Source: Corynebacterium resistens DSM 45100 (GTDB taxonomy: Bacteria; Actinomycetota; Actinomycetes; Mycobacteriales; Mycobacteriaceae). From it: DNA of 64,000 bases. Positions 45,830 through 53,729 of the stretch are shown here, piece after piece. The position numbers were made by a program, and so were the translations under genes. Location: assembly GCF_000177535.2 (NCBI RefSeq), contig NC_015673.1, positions 806,001 to 870,000 on the forward strand, read 5' to 3'. The notes under the pieces are model-generated. The model did not search any database and was not told the DNA's origin. It worked only from the letters and a program-made list of their open reading frames with translations. Position 1 is the first letter of the stretch, and every line of letters begins with the position of its first letter.

Positions 45830-46576
45830 ATGCCTCGCCGATCGTCTACGCCTCGCCCCACCTACAGGGACGAGGCGTTTGTGTTACGCACATATCGCCT
45901 TGGTGAGGCCGATTTGATCCTTGTGCTGTTGACTCGCGATCATGGGCAAGTGCGTGGCGTCGCCAAAGCAATTCGCAAATCGAAGTCCCGTTTCGGCGCC
46001 AAACTGGATCGCTTTACGCGCGTCAACGTGCAAATCTATCCCGGCCGCGGCCTGGCTAACATCACTGATGCGGATGCTGTGGAATCTTACGCCAGCCCCA
46101 TTGTCGCTGACCCCGATAGGTATTTTGCTGGGTGCGCTGCACTCGAGGTTGCACAGTTGTTCGGTGGGGAGGATAGTTCAGTTTTCTCTTTACTCGACGC
46201 CACTTTGCGTGACCTAGCCATCCACGAACCCTCGCTACCCTTGGTTAACATTGTGGATCGCTTTGTCCTGCACTGTTTGGAGATCGCAGGTTGGGCGCCG
46301 AGTTTGGTCAATTGCGCACAGTGCGGGAAAACTGGCCCGCACCGAGCTTTTCACCCCATGGCCGGTGGAGCGGTGTGTGTGAACTGTCGTCCTCCAGGCG
46401 CTATCACGCCACCTGCCCAAGCCGTGCGACTTCTGTGGTTGTTGGCGAATGGCCGGGAAGAAACGGCAGCCTTGGTTGCTGCGGATCAATCGATTTCTTC
46501 GAGTGCTCACGATCTGCTGCTTCAGCATGTGCGATATCACTTGGAATCTGGTTGCCCCGCATATGCAGCGTTGTAA
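45830..46576 (+). CDS. recO: DNA repair protein RecO
   Basis: RecO anneals SSB-coated DNA and, with RecR, loads RecA in gap repair. The 248-residue protein has the N-terminal OB fold (RDEAFVLRTYRLGEADLI) and a C-terminal helical domain. That domain carries a four-Cys zinc site (CAQCGKTGPH and later CVNC). uppS lies downstream as in other actinobacteria, but a lipoprotein gene separates them here. Confidence 0.94.
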   Translation: MPRRSSTPRPTYRDEAFVLRTYRLGEADLILVLLTRDHGQVRGVAKAIRKSKSRFGAKLDRFTRVNVQIYPGRGLANITDADAVESYASPIVADPDRYFAGCAALEVAQLFGGEDSSVFSLLDATLRDLAIHEPSLPLVNIVDRFVLHCLEIAGWAPSLVNCAQCGKTGPHRAFHPMAGGAVCVNCRPPGAITPPAQAVRLLWLLANGREETAALVAADQSISSSAHDLLLQHVRYHLESGCPAYAAL

Positions 46577-46701
46577 CTTTAATGCTTCCCCTGAGAAAAA
46601 ACCAACGCAGTGTTAGTGTGACCATGGGTTACGTTGAAATGATGCGTGCCTGGTGACGAACAATCTAGTCGTCGACTGGTTATTTAAGAGGAAGAATTGT
46701 G

Positions 46702-47223
46702 ATGCGCAAAACGGTGAAATTCGGCGGCTTAATTTTGATGATTCCACTCGTTACCGGTTGTAGCGTGATGAGCAGCGGGCCAGAGAAGACTTTGCATAAA
46801 GCTGTAGATGAATCCATCGATCTCAACAAAGAGCTCTATGAGGCTAGCGAAACGTACCACGGAGGGGACAGTGGAAAGGGGGAAAAGATGGCACAGGAAT
46901 GGGCCGATAAGGTGAACAAATTCCAAACAAAGTACATCTGCGATTCTTACCGCAAAACCGTCAAACCTGACGTAGCTAAAAAGGTCATCTCTAATTCAAA
47001 GCCTTCCGAGCTTGATGACAAGGAAGAACGCAAAGAGATGAAAAAGCAATCAAAGAAGGCTTTCAAGAAGACGAAGAAGGAAAAGGGCTCAGACAAAAAG
47101 GATGCCTACGTTACCTCCAAGGAGAAAGACTTCAAGAAAGTTTTCGGGACTTCGAAAATTCACATGATCAAAGAAGACGGGAAGTGGAAGGTTTGCGATA
47201 GTGCTTTCGGGTTGAATCTTTAA
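46702..47223 (+). CDS. Lysine-rich lipoprotein of unknown function
   Basis: A lipoprotein signal peptide with lipobox VTGC (Cys near residue 20) is followed by a roughly 150-residue helical, highly charged domain. Its middle is dominated by Lys and Glu ([20 protein letters not shown]), and two Cys lie in the mature part. No family is recognised. ATG 46702 is 7 nt from a GAGGAAG site; a GTG directly before it is less well placed. It sits between recO and uppS, genes that are usually neighbours. Confidence 0.7.
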   Translation: MRKTVKFGGLILMIPLVTGCSVMSSGPEKTLHKAVDESIDLNKELYEASETYHGGDSGKGEKMAQEWADKVNKFQTKYICDSYRKTVKPDVAKKVISNSKPSELDDKEERKEMKKQSKKAFKKTKKEKGSDKKDAYVTSKEKDFKKVFGTSKIHMIKEDGKWKVCDSAFGLNL

Positions 47224-47249
47224 AGCCAACACCACAAGGGGATTGTTGG

Positions 47250-47266
47250 AGCCTTCCGAGAAGGCT
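47250..47266 (+). other. Small hairpin before uppS start
   Basis: AGCCTTC-CGA-GAAGGCT can fold into a 7-bp stem whose right arm includes the GAAGG likely to serve as the uppS ribosome-binding site. Confidence 0.35.
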
Positions 47267-47272
47267 GGCAGA

Positions 47273-48049
47273 ATGGAGCAGGTGAGTACTCTGCATCCTG
47301 AAACCAACCCAACTTCCCCACACATAGAGCGCAGCTCCATCCCGCAGGAATTGGTGCCAAAGCACATCGCGATTGTGATGGATGGCAATGGGCGATGGGC
47401 TCAGGAGCGGGGGTTGCCGAGAACCGAGGGGCACAAACGCGGTGAAGGGGTGCTTCTCAACCTCGTAGAGGAATGCCTCGAGTTGGGTGTGAACTACCTT
47501 TCTGCCTACGCCTTTTCCACAGAGAATTGGCGGCGCAGCACCGAAGAAGTGCGCTTCCTAATGGGGTTCAACCGGGACGTATTGCGCCGGCAGCGTGACT
47601 ACCTCGACAGTCTCGGCGTGCGAATTCGCTGGGTGGGGCGCCGCCCTCGCCTGTGGCGTTCGGTAATTGCAGAGCTCGAAAAAGCGGAGCGACAAACTGC
47701 TAACAATACGGCCATGACCTTAGCTATGTGCGTCAATTATGGTGGTCGCGCGGAGATTGTCGATGCCGCCAGGGCTATTGCAGATGATGTGGCGCGCGGT
47801 GCCTTGAAGGCTCGCCAAATCACGGAATCCACTTTCGCCAACTACCTCGATGAGCCCGATATGCCGGATGTTGATTTGTTCTTGCGCCCCTCTGGTGAGC
47901 AGCGCACTTCGAACTTCTTGCCGTGGCAATCCACATATGCCGAGATGGTCTACCAAGATGTCCTGTTCCCGGATTACACTCCGAATGACTTGCGGGCCGC
48001 CGTATTGGAATTTGCGAAGCGAGACCGTCGGTTCGGTGGGGTCAAGTAG
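47273..48049 (+). CDS. uppS: Polyprenyl (decaprenyl-type) diphosphate synthase, cis-prenyltransferase
   Basis: The enzyme builds the lipid carrier for peptidoglycan and arabinogalactan precursors by cis-condensation of isopentenyl diphosphate. The roughly 258-residue protein has the signature [10 protein letters not shown], the [14 protein letters not shown] segment and the C-terminal [24 protein letters not shown] 47273 follows a GAGAAGG site; in-frame TTG codons at 47243 and 47246 follow AAGGGG but lie very close to it. Another cis-prenyltransferase gene is usual in this group. Confidence 0.93.
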   Translation: MEQVSTLHPETNPTSPHIERSSIPQELVPKHIAIVMDGNGRWAQERGLPRTEGHKRGEGVLLNLVEECLELGVNYLSAYAFSTENWRRSTEEVRFLMGFNRDVLRRQRDYLDSLGVRIRWVGRRPRLWRSVIAELEKAERQTANNTAMTLAMCVNYGGRAEIVDAARAIADDVARGALKARQITESTFANYLDEPDMPDVDLFLRPSGEQRTSNFLPWQSTYAEMVYQDVLFPDYTPNDLRAAVLEFAKRDRRFGGVK

Positions 48050-48063
48050 AAAGAAAGATAACT

Positions 48064-49194
48064 GTGGAAGGCCCAGATCTCCCGGATAAGCGTGGTTCGG
48101 TTTTAGACGAGAGCACGCCTCCGACTAAGAAGCAGATTGCCCGTTGGCGTCAATACTTAGCGAATGAGCGAGCCGAGGGTGCGGTGTATCGCGAGCTGGC
48201 GCGCAAGAAGACGGGCGAAGAGCGAGAGATTCTGCTGGCGATAGCTGAGGCGGAGGCGCGGCATGAAGCCTATTGGCGCAATCGCTTGGGGGAGTACGTT
48301 GGTTTGCCGAGAAAGGCGAGCCTCGGAACCCGAATGATGGCGTGGATGGCGCAACGTTTCGGGTCGGTTTTCGTGCTAGCCCTCATGCAGTCTGCGGAAT
48401 CCCGCAACGAATACATCAAAGATAATGACGCCAGCGAACAGATGGTGGCCGATGAGGCCATTCACGCCGAGGTGGTGCGTGGGCTAGCAACCAGAGGTCG
48501 GGCCAAAATGAGTGGCGATTTTCGTGCGGCGATTTTCGGCGCTAATGACGGCCTGGTTTCTAATTTGTCATTGGTGCTGGGAATGGTTGGTACTGGTGCT
48601 TCAGCGAGTGTCGTGCTCGTGACCGGAATCGCGGGCTTATTGGCAGGCGCGTTATCAATGGCTGCGGGAGAGTACGTGTCCGTTTCTTCGCAGCAAGAGT
48701 TGCTCGAGGCTAACTCGCCTAACCCAGACGCGGGACGCTCCGTGCCGAAGCTCGATGTGGAAGAAAATGAGTTGGCCTTGGTTTACCGTGCTAGGGGTAT
48801 GAGTTCCGATGAGGCGGCGGCTAAAGCCCAGCGGGTCTTTGAGTCCATCATTGCCTCGGACCGGGATGAAAAAGCGGTTTCCAGCTTCACGGATGACATT
48901 GAAGTTGAAAGGGAAGACGGCGGGTCGCCACTTTCCGCGGCTGTATCGAGTTTCCTTCTTTTCGCAACGGGCGCGCTGATTCCAGTGTTGCCCTACCTGT
49001 TTGGGGCACAAGGAATGATGGCGGCTGTAATAGCGTGTGTGCTAGTTGGACTATCCCTGTTGCTCACTGGCGGTGTTGTTGGCATTCTTTCGGGGGGAGC
49101 CCCTGCTAGAAGAGCTTTCCGACAGTTGGTTATCGGCTTTGGTGCCGCTGCAATTACCTATGGTTTGGGGTCACTATTCAACGTGTCGGTTTAG
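48064..49194 (+). CDS. VIT1/CCC1-family iron/manganese transporter with ferritin-like domain
   Basis: The 376-residue protein has an N-terminal rubrerythrin/ferritin-like helical domain (about residues 20-150, with ERAEGAVYRELA and AIAEAEARHE supplying metal-binding Glu/His). The C-terminal VIT1/CCC1 membrane domain carries GANDGLVSNLSLVLGM and ALSMAAGEYVSVSSQ. Proteins of this kind export or sequester iron or manganese. It follows uppS by 14 nt and converges on zur, so a link to metal balance is plausible by position. Confidence 0.88.
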   Translation: MEGPDLPDKRGSVLDESTPPTKKQIARWRQYLANERAEGAVYRELARKKTGEEREILLAIAEAEARHEAYWRNRLGEYVGLPRKASLGTRMMAWMAQRFGSVFVLALMQSAESRNEYIKDNDASEQMVADEAIHAEVVRGLATRGRAKMSGDFRAAIFGANDGLVSNLSLVLGMVGTGASASVVLVTGIAGLLAGALSMAAGEYVSVSSQQELLEANSPNPDAGRSVPKLDVEENELALVYRARGMSSDEAAAKAQRVFESIIASDRDEKAVSSFTDDIEVEREDGGSPLSAAVSSFLLFATGALIPVLPYLFGAQGMMAAVIACVLVGLSLLLTGGVVGILSGGAPARRAFRQLVIGFGAAAITYGLGSLFNVSV

Positions 49195-49216
49195 GCCCAG
49201 GTGTGTGAAGCGAGGC

Positions 49217-49642
49217 CTATTGACACTGCGGGCATAGGCCGAAAATCTCGGCGGTGTGGCCGGATTTTTGAAAGCCATGCTTAGCAGCGACGTCCTTCGC
49301 CCAGGTCTCGACTGGGCCACCATCAATTTCCACTGTTTTGCGACAGTTGGTGCATACCAAGTGGTGGTGGTGATCGTCCATCACGCAGCTGCGGTAAAGA
49401 GTTTCGCCAGTTTCATCGTGCAGCGTATCGATGGCGCCGATCTCCGCCATCTGCTGCAAGGTGCGGTAAACGGTGGTCAGGCCCACCTTTTCGCCCTTCT
49501 TCGTGAGTTCGTGATGAATATCTTGGGCACTGGAAAAAGTGGTGATCCCCTCTAAGATGTCCGCTACCGCCCGGCGTTGCCGAGTATTGCGTTGACCTAT
49601 TTTTGGTCGTCGGGTGGCGGTAGTGGTATCTCGTGGTGTCAT
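49217..49642 (-). CDS. zur: Fur-family metal regulator, Zur-like
   Basis: The 141-residue protein has the Fur winged helix (TTVYRTLQQMAEIGAI), the regulatory metal segment DDHHHHLVCTNC and a second Cys pair near the C-terminus (CPQC). In corynebacteria and mycobacteria the Fur-family gene next to glyS is the zinc regulator Zur/FurB, which represses zinc-uptake genes when zinc is plentiful. The ATG has an AAGGAGA ribosome-binding site. In C. glutamicum, as I recall, an ArsR-type regulator gene (znr) adjoins zur here; none is present. Confidence 0.87.
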   Translation of the reverse strand: MTPRDTTTATRRPKIGQRNTRQRRAVADILEGITTFSSAQDIHHELTKKGEKVGLTTVYRTLQQMAEIGAIDTLHDETGETLYRSCVMDDHHHHLVCTNCRKTVEIDGGPVETWAKDVAAKHGFQKSGHTAEIFGLCPQCQ

Positions 49643-49707
49643 GAACCCCAGTCTCCTTCGAAATCAATAGACTCCTTGTACACATTAGGCTCTCGGGTTC
49701 TCATATT

Positions 49708-49724
49708 CAATTGGTTTTCAATTG
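49708..49724. promoter_or_regulatory. Possible zur autoregulatory operator
   Basis: CAATTG-N5-CAATTG, set in an AT-rich stretch 66 bp upstream of the zur start, is symmetrical and resembles AT-rich Fur/Zur boxes. No exact consensus match was found. Confidence 0.25.
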
Positions 49725-49866
49725 CGGTTGGTGATGTGTCGTGGACAGGTCCAATCTGGTGATGGAAAGGTGTGTGAGGGGGCGCGGCCTAGAGTGCCTT
49801 GGGAGGAGGTGTGGAATGTGCTTTCTCCGTCTTAGATTGGGTGCGCGAAGTGGCTAAATTTGGTAC

Positions 49867-49896
49867 TTGACATTCATCCGGAAAAGTCGTTAGATT
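49867..49896 (+). promoter_or_regulatory. Promoter of 6C RNA
   Basis: A perfect -35 TTGACA (49867-49872) and TAGATT -10 (49891-49896) are 18 bp apart, predicting a transcript start near 49903. It is one of the best promoters in the window. Confidence 0.65.
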
Positions 49897-49902
49897 ACAC
49901 AT

Positions 49903-50030
49903 AGTTCCCCTGAGGCAACGTTACCCCCCCTCGTTGTCTCAACTTGGTGGGAACAGGCCCCATTCACTTCGGTGGAAAGCGCGGCCGGGACCTGCAGTAA
50001 TACCCCCCCTTAACTGCAGGTCCTTTTTTA
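49903..50030 (+). ncRNA. 6C small RNA
   Basis: Two successive hairpins each expose a loop with TACCCCCCCT, seven cytosines. The first stem is TGAGGCAACG / CGTTGTCTCA (49911-49941). The second, GGACCTGCAGT / ACTGCAGGTCC (49988-50023), is followed by TTTTTT and acts as terminator. Two C-rich-loop hairpins define the actinobacterial 6C RNA family (B11 in M. tuberculosis), thought to pair with G-rich ribosome-binding sites. A strong promoter lies just upstream. The RNA is complete; the insertion sequence begins 27 bp after its U-tract. Confidence 0.85.
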
Positions 50031-50048
50031 ATTCCCACGGACTTTTCA

Positions 50049-50056
50049 ACTCCTGT
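50049..50056. repeat. Left target-site duplication of insertion sequence
   Basis: ACTCCTGT here is repeated exactly at 51442-51449 on the other side of the element. Confidence 0.9.
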
Positions 50057-51441
50057 GGGTTAAGCGACAAAATGTGTGTCTGCTATCGGCGTGTCGCGGG
50101 GTTAGATGTGGCCTTTTTGGATGCCGATTGAGTGTGTGTACTCGGTATCGATACCGTTGTCGTAGAGGGCTGGTTGTCCTGTTTCATAGTCGGCTTGGTT
50201 CTCGTTTCGGGTCAGGGTTGTAACTTTGGCGAGTTGGTTCTGGCCCCAGTTGGACTGTCTGGCGATTTCTATTGGATCGCCAGGCAGTTCCGTTTTCAGA
50301 TACAGCCACCAATCCAGCATTTTGCGTTGGTGCTCACCGCGTCTGCCGCGATGAGTTCTTGCAAGGAGCTTCAGCTGGGCGTTGATGCCGCCTTCAAGAC
50401 TGTTGGTGGTGGATTTGATCCGGTGCGGCTCGAGCACACCTTTCGGGGGCTTGAGGTAGACAAACAGCAGGTCATTGCGCCACAGGTGGTTGAGACTGTT
50501 GTAGGCCTTGCGCACGTTGACATGGGTCCACACGAGTGTGTCTTTTGCTGTTTTCGGGTCTTTGACCTGTGTCTTTTCGTTGAGCCAATCCTTGTAGAGC
50601 GTGTGAAACTCTTGCAGTTGTGCACCCCATTGTGCAGCCTCGTCCAGGGTGGTGATGCGGGTGAGTTTCAGCGCGAGTCGGTAGATGGTGCGGCCAGCAT
50701 CAGTGCGTGGTCGTGAGGTGGTGTAGCGGCGTACTCTGCGTTGGGCGTGCACGAGGCAGCGTTGGATTTTGGTGTTTGGCCAGCACGTTTTAATTGCGCT
50801 TGTGGCTCCTCGGCCACCGTCGATCACAGCGATCAACGGTGCTTCGATGCGCTCGAGCAGGCGCTTGTAGTCGTGTGTGGTTTCTTGTTTGCACCAGTGC
50901 CAGGCGATGACGTGGTCGAGCGTTGCCGCCACGATCAGACAGCCACCTGCGGTGTAGGTGCCGTCGATGAAGATCTGGTCGTAGACCCTGCCTGTATGGC
51001 CGATGGTCGGGTCAGGCACGTCAACCAGCCAAAAGGCATCGAATTTGCGCTGCAGCGTACGTGTCGAGCAGCTCATGTTGCCGGCGATCGCCGCAAGACT
51101 GGTCCCGGCGGTCAGGTGCTGGATGAACGCACGAAATAGGGCTGCGTTGGTGATATCGCTGCGCTGCTTGGTCAGTGAAGCACCGCAGATTTTGCACCGC
51201 CACCGGGTCGTCCCGTTGCTGGTGGTGCCGTTTCGTTTCATATCGCCGCCACAATGGCAGCGTGGTCGGTTCTTTGGCATTGGGCAACCGAACCACCGCT
51301 CCGTAGCACACCATGGCAGCCACACCGGGGATTTTCGCAAGAGAGGGCCAATATATGCTTTTGGAGCATATATTTTCCGCAAACGCGGAGTTCAGAGCAT
51401 GAAAATCAACGATTCCGGACACACATTTTGTCGCTTAACCC
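50057..51441 (-). mobile_element. IS1249-like insertion sequence (IS256 family), complete
   Basis: The 1385-bp element has perfect 24-bp terminal inverted repeats (50057-50080 and 51418-51441, beginning GGGTTAAGCGACAAAATG) and a perfect 8-bp target duplication ACTCCTGT. It carries a single intact transposase gene on the minus strand. Intact ends, gene and duplication point to a recent insertion. It lies between the 6C RNA terminator and the glyS promoter, and its transposase is transcribed towards the 6C RNA. Confidence 0.93.
50102..51280 (-). CDS. IS1249-family transposase
   Basis: The roughly 392-residue protein starts with a Cys-rich zinc-ribbon-like segment (CHCGGD and CKICG), then a helix-turn-helix region. 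The DDE catalytic domain follows: Asp in IFIDGTY, Asp in AVIDGGRG, and Glu in NSLEGGINAQLK. ATG 51280 is preferred; the frame continues 34 codons upstream towards the right inverted repeat. No frameshift or stop interrupts it, so the element is probably active. Confidence 0.9.
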   Translation of the reverse strand: MPKNRPRCHCGGDMKRNGTTSNGTTRWRCKICGASLTKQRSDITNAALFRAFIQHLTAGTSLAAIAGNMSCSTRTLQRKFDAFWLVDVPDPTIGHTGRVYDQIFIDGTYTAGGCLIVAATLDHVIAWHWCKQETTHDYKRLLERIEAPLIAVIDGGRGATSAIKTCWPNTKIQRCLVHAQRRVRRYTTSRPRTDAGRTIYRLALKLTRITTLDEAAQWGAQLQEFHTLYKDWLNEKTQVKDPKTAKDTLVWTHVNVRKAYNSLNHLWRNDLLFVYLKPPKGVLEPHRIKSTTNSLEGGINAQLKLLARTHRGRRGEHQRKMLDWWLYLKTELPGDPIEIARQSNWGQNQLAKVTTLTRNENQADYETGQPALYDNGIDTEYTHSIGIQKGHI

Positions 51442-51449
51442 ACTCCTGT
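51442..51449. repeat. Right target-site duplication of insertion sequence
   Basis: ACTCCTGT, identical to 50049-50056. Confidence 0.9.
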
Positions 51450-51524
51450 GGCTGGGATGGCTTGCAAAACCTCAACTCATTCGTCGCGTGGCGGATCTAA
51501 AGTAAGCACAGCATTGCGAGACCC

Positions 51525-51553
51525 TTCAAAGCTGTTGTTCTTAAGAGTAGATA
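51525..51553 (+). promoter_or_regulatory. Candidate glyS promoter
   Basis: TTCAAA (51525-51530) and TAGATA (51548-51553) are separated by 17 bp, about 92 bp before the glyS start. It lies outside the insertion sequence, so glyS should keep its native promoter. Confidence 0.4.
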
Positions 51554-51645
51554 GGATAGGGGGAGTTGTCTGGCTTCAGACTCTAAACACGGACAAACAT
51601 CCCCTACTTCAGCCTCGCAACCAGCGGGGCGTACTCAAGGAGAGC

Positions 51646-53034
51646 ATGAGCAATATGGCCGGAAATATCGATTCCGTAGTGAACCTCGCCAAGCGACGCG
51701 GGTTGGTATACCCGTGTGGAGAAATTTACGGCGGTACCCGGTCGGCATGGGACTACGGGCCACTTGGCGTCGAGCTAAAAGAAAACATCAAGCGCCAGTG
51801 GTGGCGCCACATGGTGACGTCTCGCCGTGACGTTGTAGGCCTCGATTCGTCCGTGATCTTGCCGAAGCGGGTCTGGGAAGTTTCCGGCCACGTTGAGGTG
51901 TTCACCGATCCACTGGTGGAGTCCCTCCATACCCACAAGCGCTACCGTGCTGATCATCTGCTGGAGGCTTACGAAGAAAAGCACGGCCATCCACCAGCAA
52001 ACGGTTTGGCCGACATCAATGACCCCGAAACGGGCCAGCCAGGCAAGTGGACCGAGCCAAAGGCTTTCTCCGGCCTGCTGAAGACCTACTTGGGCCCAGT
52101 CGATGACAAGGAAGGCTTGCACTACCTGCGTCCGGAGACGGCGCAGGGTATCTTCACGAACTTCAAGAACGTGATGACGACTTCCCGCCAGAAGCCACCA
52201 TTTGGTATCGCCCAAGTGGGTAAGTCCTTCCGCAACGAGATCACCCCGGGTAACTTCATCTTCCGTACCCGGGAGTTCGAGCAGATGGAGATGGAGTTCT
52301 TCGTCAAGCCAGGGGAAGACGAAGAGTGGCACCAGAAGTGGATCGATGACCGCTACCAGTGGTACATCGATTTGGGTATCAAGGAAGAGAACCTGCGCCT
52401 GTACGAGCACCCACAGGAGAAGCTGTCGCACTACTCTAAGCGCACCGTGGATGTGGAGTATGCTTTCCACTTTAAGGGATCCAAGTGGGGCGAGCTGGAA
52501 GGTGTGGCTAACCGCACCGACTACGACCTGCGCGTACACTCCGAAGGTTCCGGCGAGGATCTTTCTTACTTTGACCAAGAGACTAACGAACGCTGGATCC
52601 CATACGTCATTGAACCGGCGGCGGGTTTGGGACGCGCCATGATGGCTTTCCTCTGCGATGCCTACGAGGAAGAGGAAGTTCCGAACGCCAAGGGTGGAAC
52701 CGATACCCGTACTGTGTTGAAGCTTGATCGTCGCTTGGCGCCGATCAAGGTTGCGGTGTTGCCGCTGTCAAAGAAGGATACTTTGACGCCGACTGCGGAA
52801 AAGGTTGCGAATCAGTTGCGTGGATTGTGGAACGTGGATTACGACGTTTCCGGCGCAATCGGCCGCCGTTACCGCCGCCAAGATGAAATTGGTACGCCAT
52901 TTTGTGTGACCGTGGACTTCGATACCCTCGAGGACAATGCTGTAACCGTTCGCGAGCGCGACACCATGGAGCAGGAGCGCGTCAAGATCGACGACCTGCA
53001 GGCTTACCTCGGCGAGCGACTCGCAGGCTGCTAG
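51646..53034 (+). CDS. glyS: Glycyl-tRNA synthetase (dimeric, eukaryotic/archaeal type)
   Basis: The enzyme charges tRNA-Gly. The 462-residue class II synthetase has the N-terminal [17 protein letters not shown], motif 2 [10 protein letters not shown], the [13 protein letters not shown] substrate segment and motif 3 [13 protein letters not shown], with an anticodon-binding C-terminus. The frame is open 66 codons upstream, but CAAGGAGAG before ATG 51646 fixes the start. It follows the insertion sequence by about 200 bp. Confidence 0.96.
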   Translation: MSNMAGNIDSVVNLAKRRGLVYPCGEIYGGTRSAWDYGPLGVELKENIKRQWWRHMVTSRRDVVGLDSSVILPKRVWEVSGHVEVFTDPLVESLHTHKRYRADHLLEAYEEKHGHPPANGLADINDPETGQPGKWTEPKAFSGLLKTYLGPVDDKEGLHYLRPETAQGIFTNFKNVMTTSRQKPPFGIAQVGKSFRNEITPGNFIFRTREFEQMEMEFFVKPGEDEEWHQKWIDDRYQWYIDLGIKEENLRLYEHPQEKLSHYSKRTVDVEYAFHFKGSKWGELEGVANRTDYDLRVHSEGSGEDLSYFDQETNERWIPYVIEPAAGLGRAMMAFLCDAYEEEEVPNAKGGTDTRTVLKLDRRLAPIKVAVLPLSKKDTLTPTAEKVANQLRGLWNVDYDVSGAIGRRYRRQDEIGTPFCVTVDFDTLEDNAVTVRERDTMEQERVKIDDLQAYLGERLAGC

Positions 53035-53072
53035 TAGCTAAAAGACGCAGTTAAACGTAGGAAGGTACCCGG

Positions 53073-53618
53073 TTGAACTCCGATATCCGGTGGGGACTGC
53101 CCAGCGATGGGCACACGTTCCCCATTTATGCAGGCCCCGCCGATGACATGGATCGTGTTGCAGAATATGCGCAAGAACGCGGAGTGAACCACCTGCGTTT
53201 TGGTGGCGATACGTGGGCACTCCATGCTGAAGATGGACCCGAAGTGAGTGCGGAAACGGCTACGGGGCGGTGGACGGCAACCGCACTCGATGCGGACAAG
53301 TTTGCGAAGGCCAAAACCTTTGAGGTCAAGGCCGATCGCCACACTGTGCGCCTCATCAACGAGGCTAAACAGAACTTCGTGTTGGATATCGATGGAGAGA
53401 AGGCCGGCCAATTCACTGGCGAGCAGCGCGGGTTGCGTAACCTCCACGTCGAGTTCGAAGGGCCAGGCCAAAAATTGCCATTAGACGTTCAGATCTTCGT
53501 CTCGTGGGTGGCGCGCCAGTGCTTGGAATCTCGCGTGTTGAAAACCACGACGGCGGTGATGTGGTTCATGCTTTTCCTTATACCGCTGGCTGTGCTGTTC
53601 TGGTTGGGCGCATTTTAA
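53073..53618 (+). CDS. Tail-anchored hypothetical protein downstream of glyS
   Basis: The 181-residue protein has a soluble beta-rich N-terminal part (about residues 1-135), a linker, and a single hydrophobic helix at the very C-terminus (about 160-180), suggesting tail anchoring. I recognise no family. The TTG start is preceded by GTAGGAAGG at a suitable distance. It lies 38 nt after glyS, probably in the same transcript. Confidence 0.6.
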   Translation: MNSDIRWGLPSDGHTFPIYAGPADDMDRVAEYAQERGVNHLRFGGDTWALHAEDGPEVSAETATGRWTATALDADKFAKAKTFEVKADRHTVRLINEAKQNFVLDIDGEKAGQFTGEQRGLRNLHVEFEGPGQKLPLDVQIFVSWVARQCLESRVLKTTTAVMWFMLFLIPLAVLFWLGAF

Positions 53619-53636
53619 ACGCCAGGTCGCAGACAG

Positions 53637-53678
53637 GCACTTCGGTAAGGTGCAAGCGCACTTCGGTAAGGTGCAAGC
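53637..53678. repeat. Two perfect tandem 21-bp repeats
   Basis: Units at 53637-53657 and 53658-53678 are identical. Each contains GCACTT-CGGT-AAGGTGC, which can fold into a small hairpin with a CGGT loop. They lie between the convergent glyS-linked gene and the TPM gene. Confidence 0.8.
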
Positions 53679-53729
53679 AAAACCCCCATGACAAGGTCTT
53701 TGCTTGAAACCCTGGCCGTAAGTGCGTTT

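Noticed and set aside
50132..50716. 194-codon plus-strand frame inside the insertion sequence
   Set aside because: Antisense shadow of the transposase gene, without motifs.
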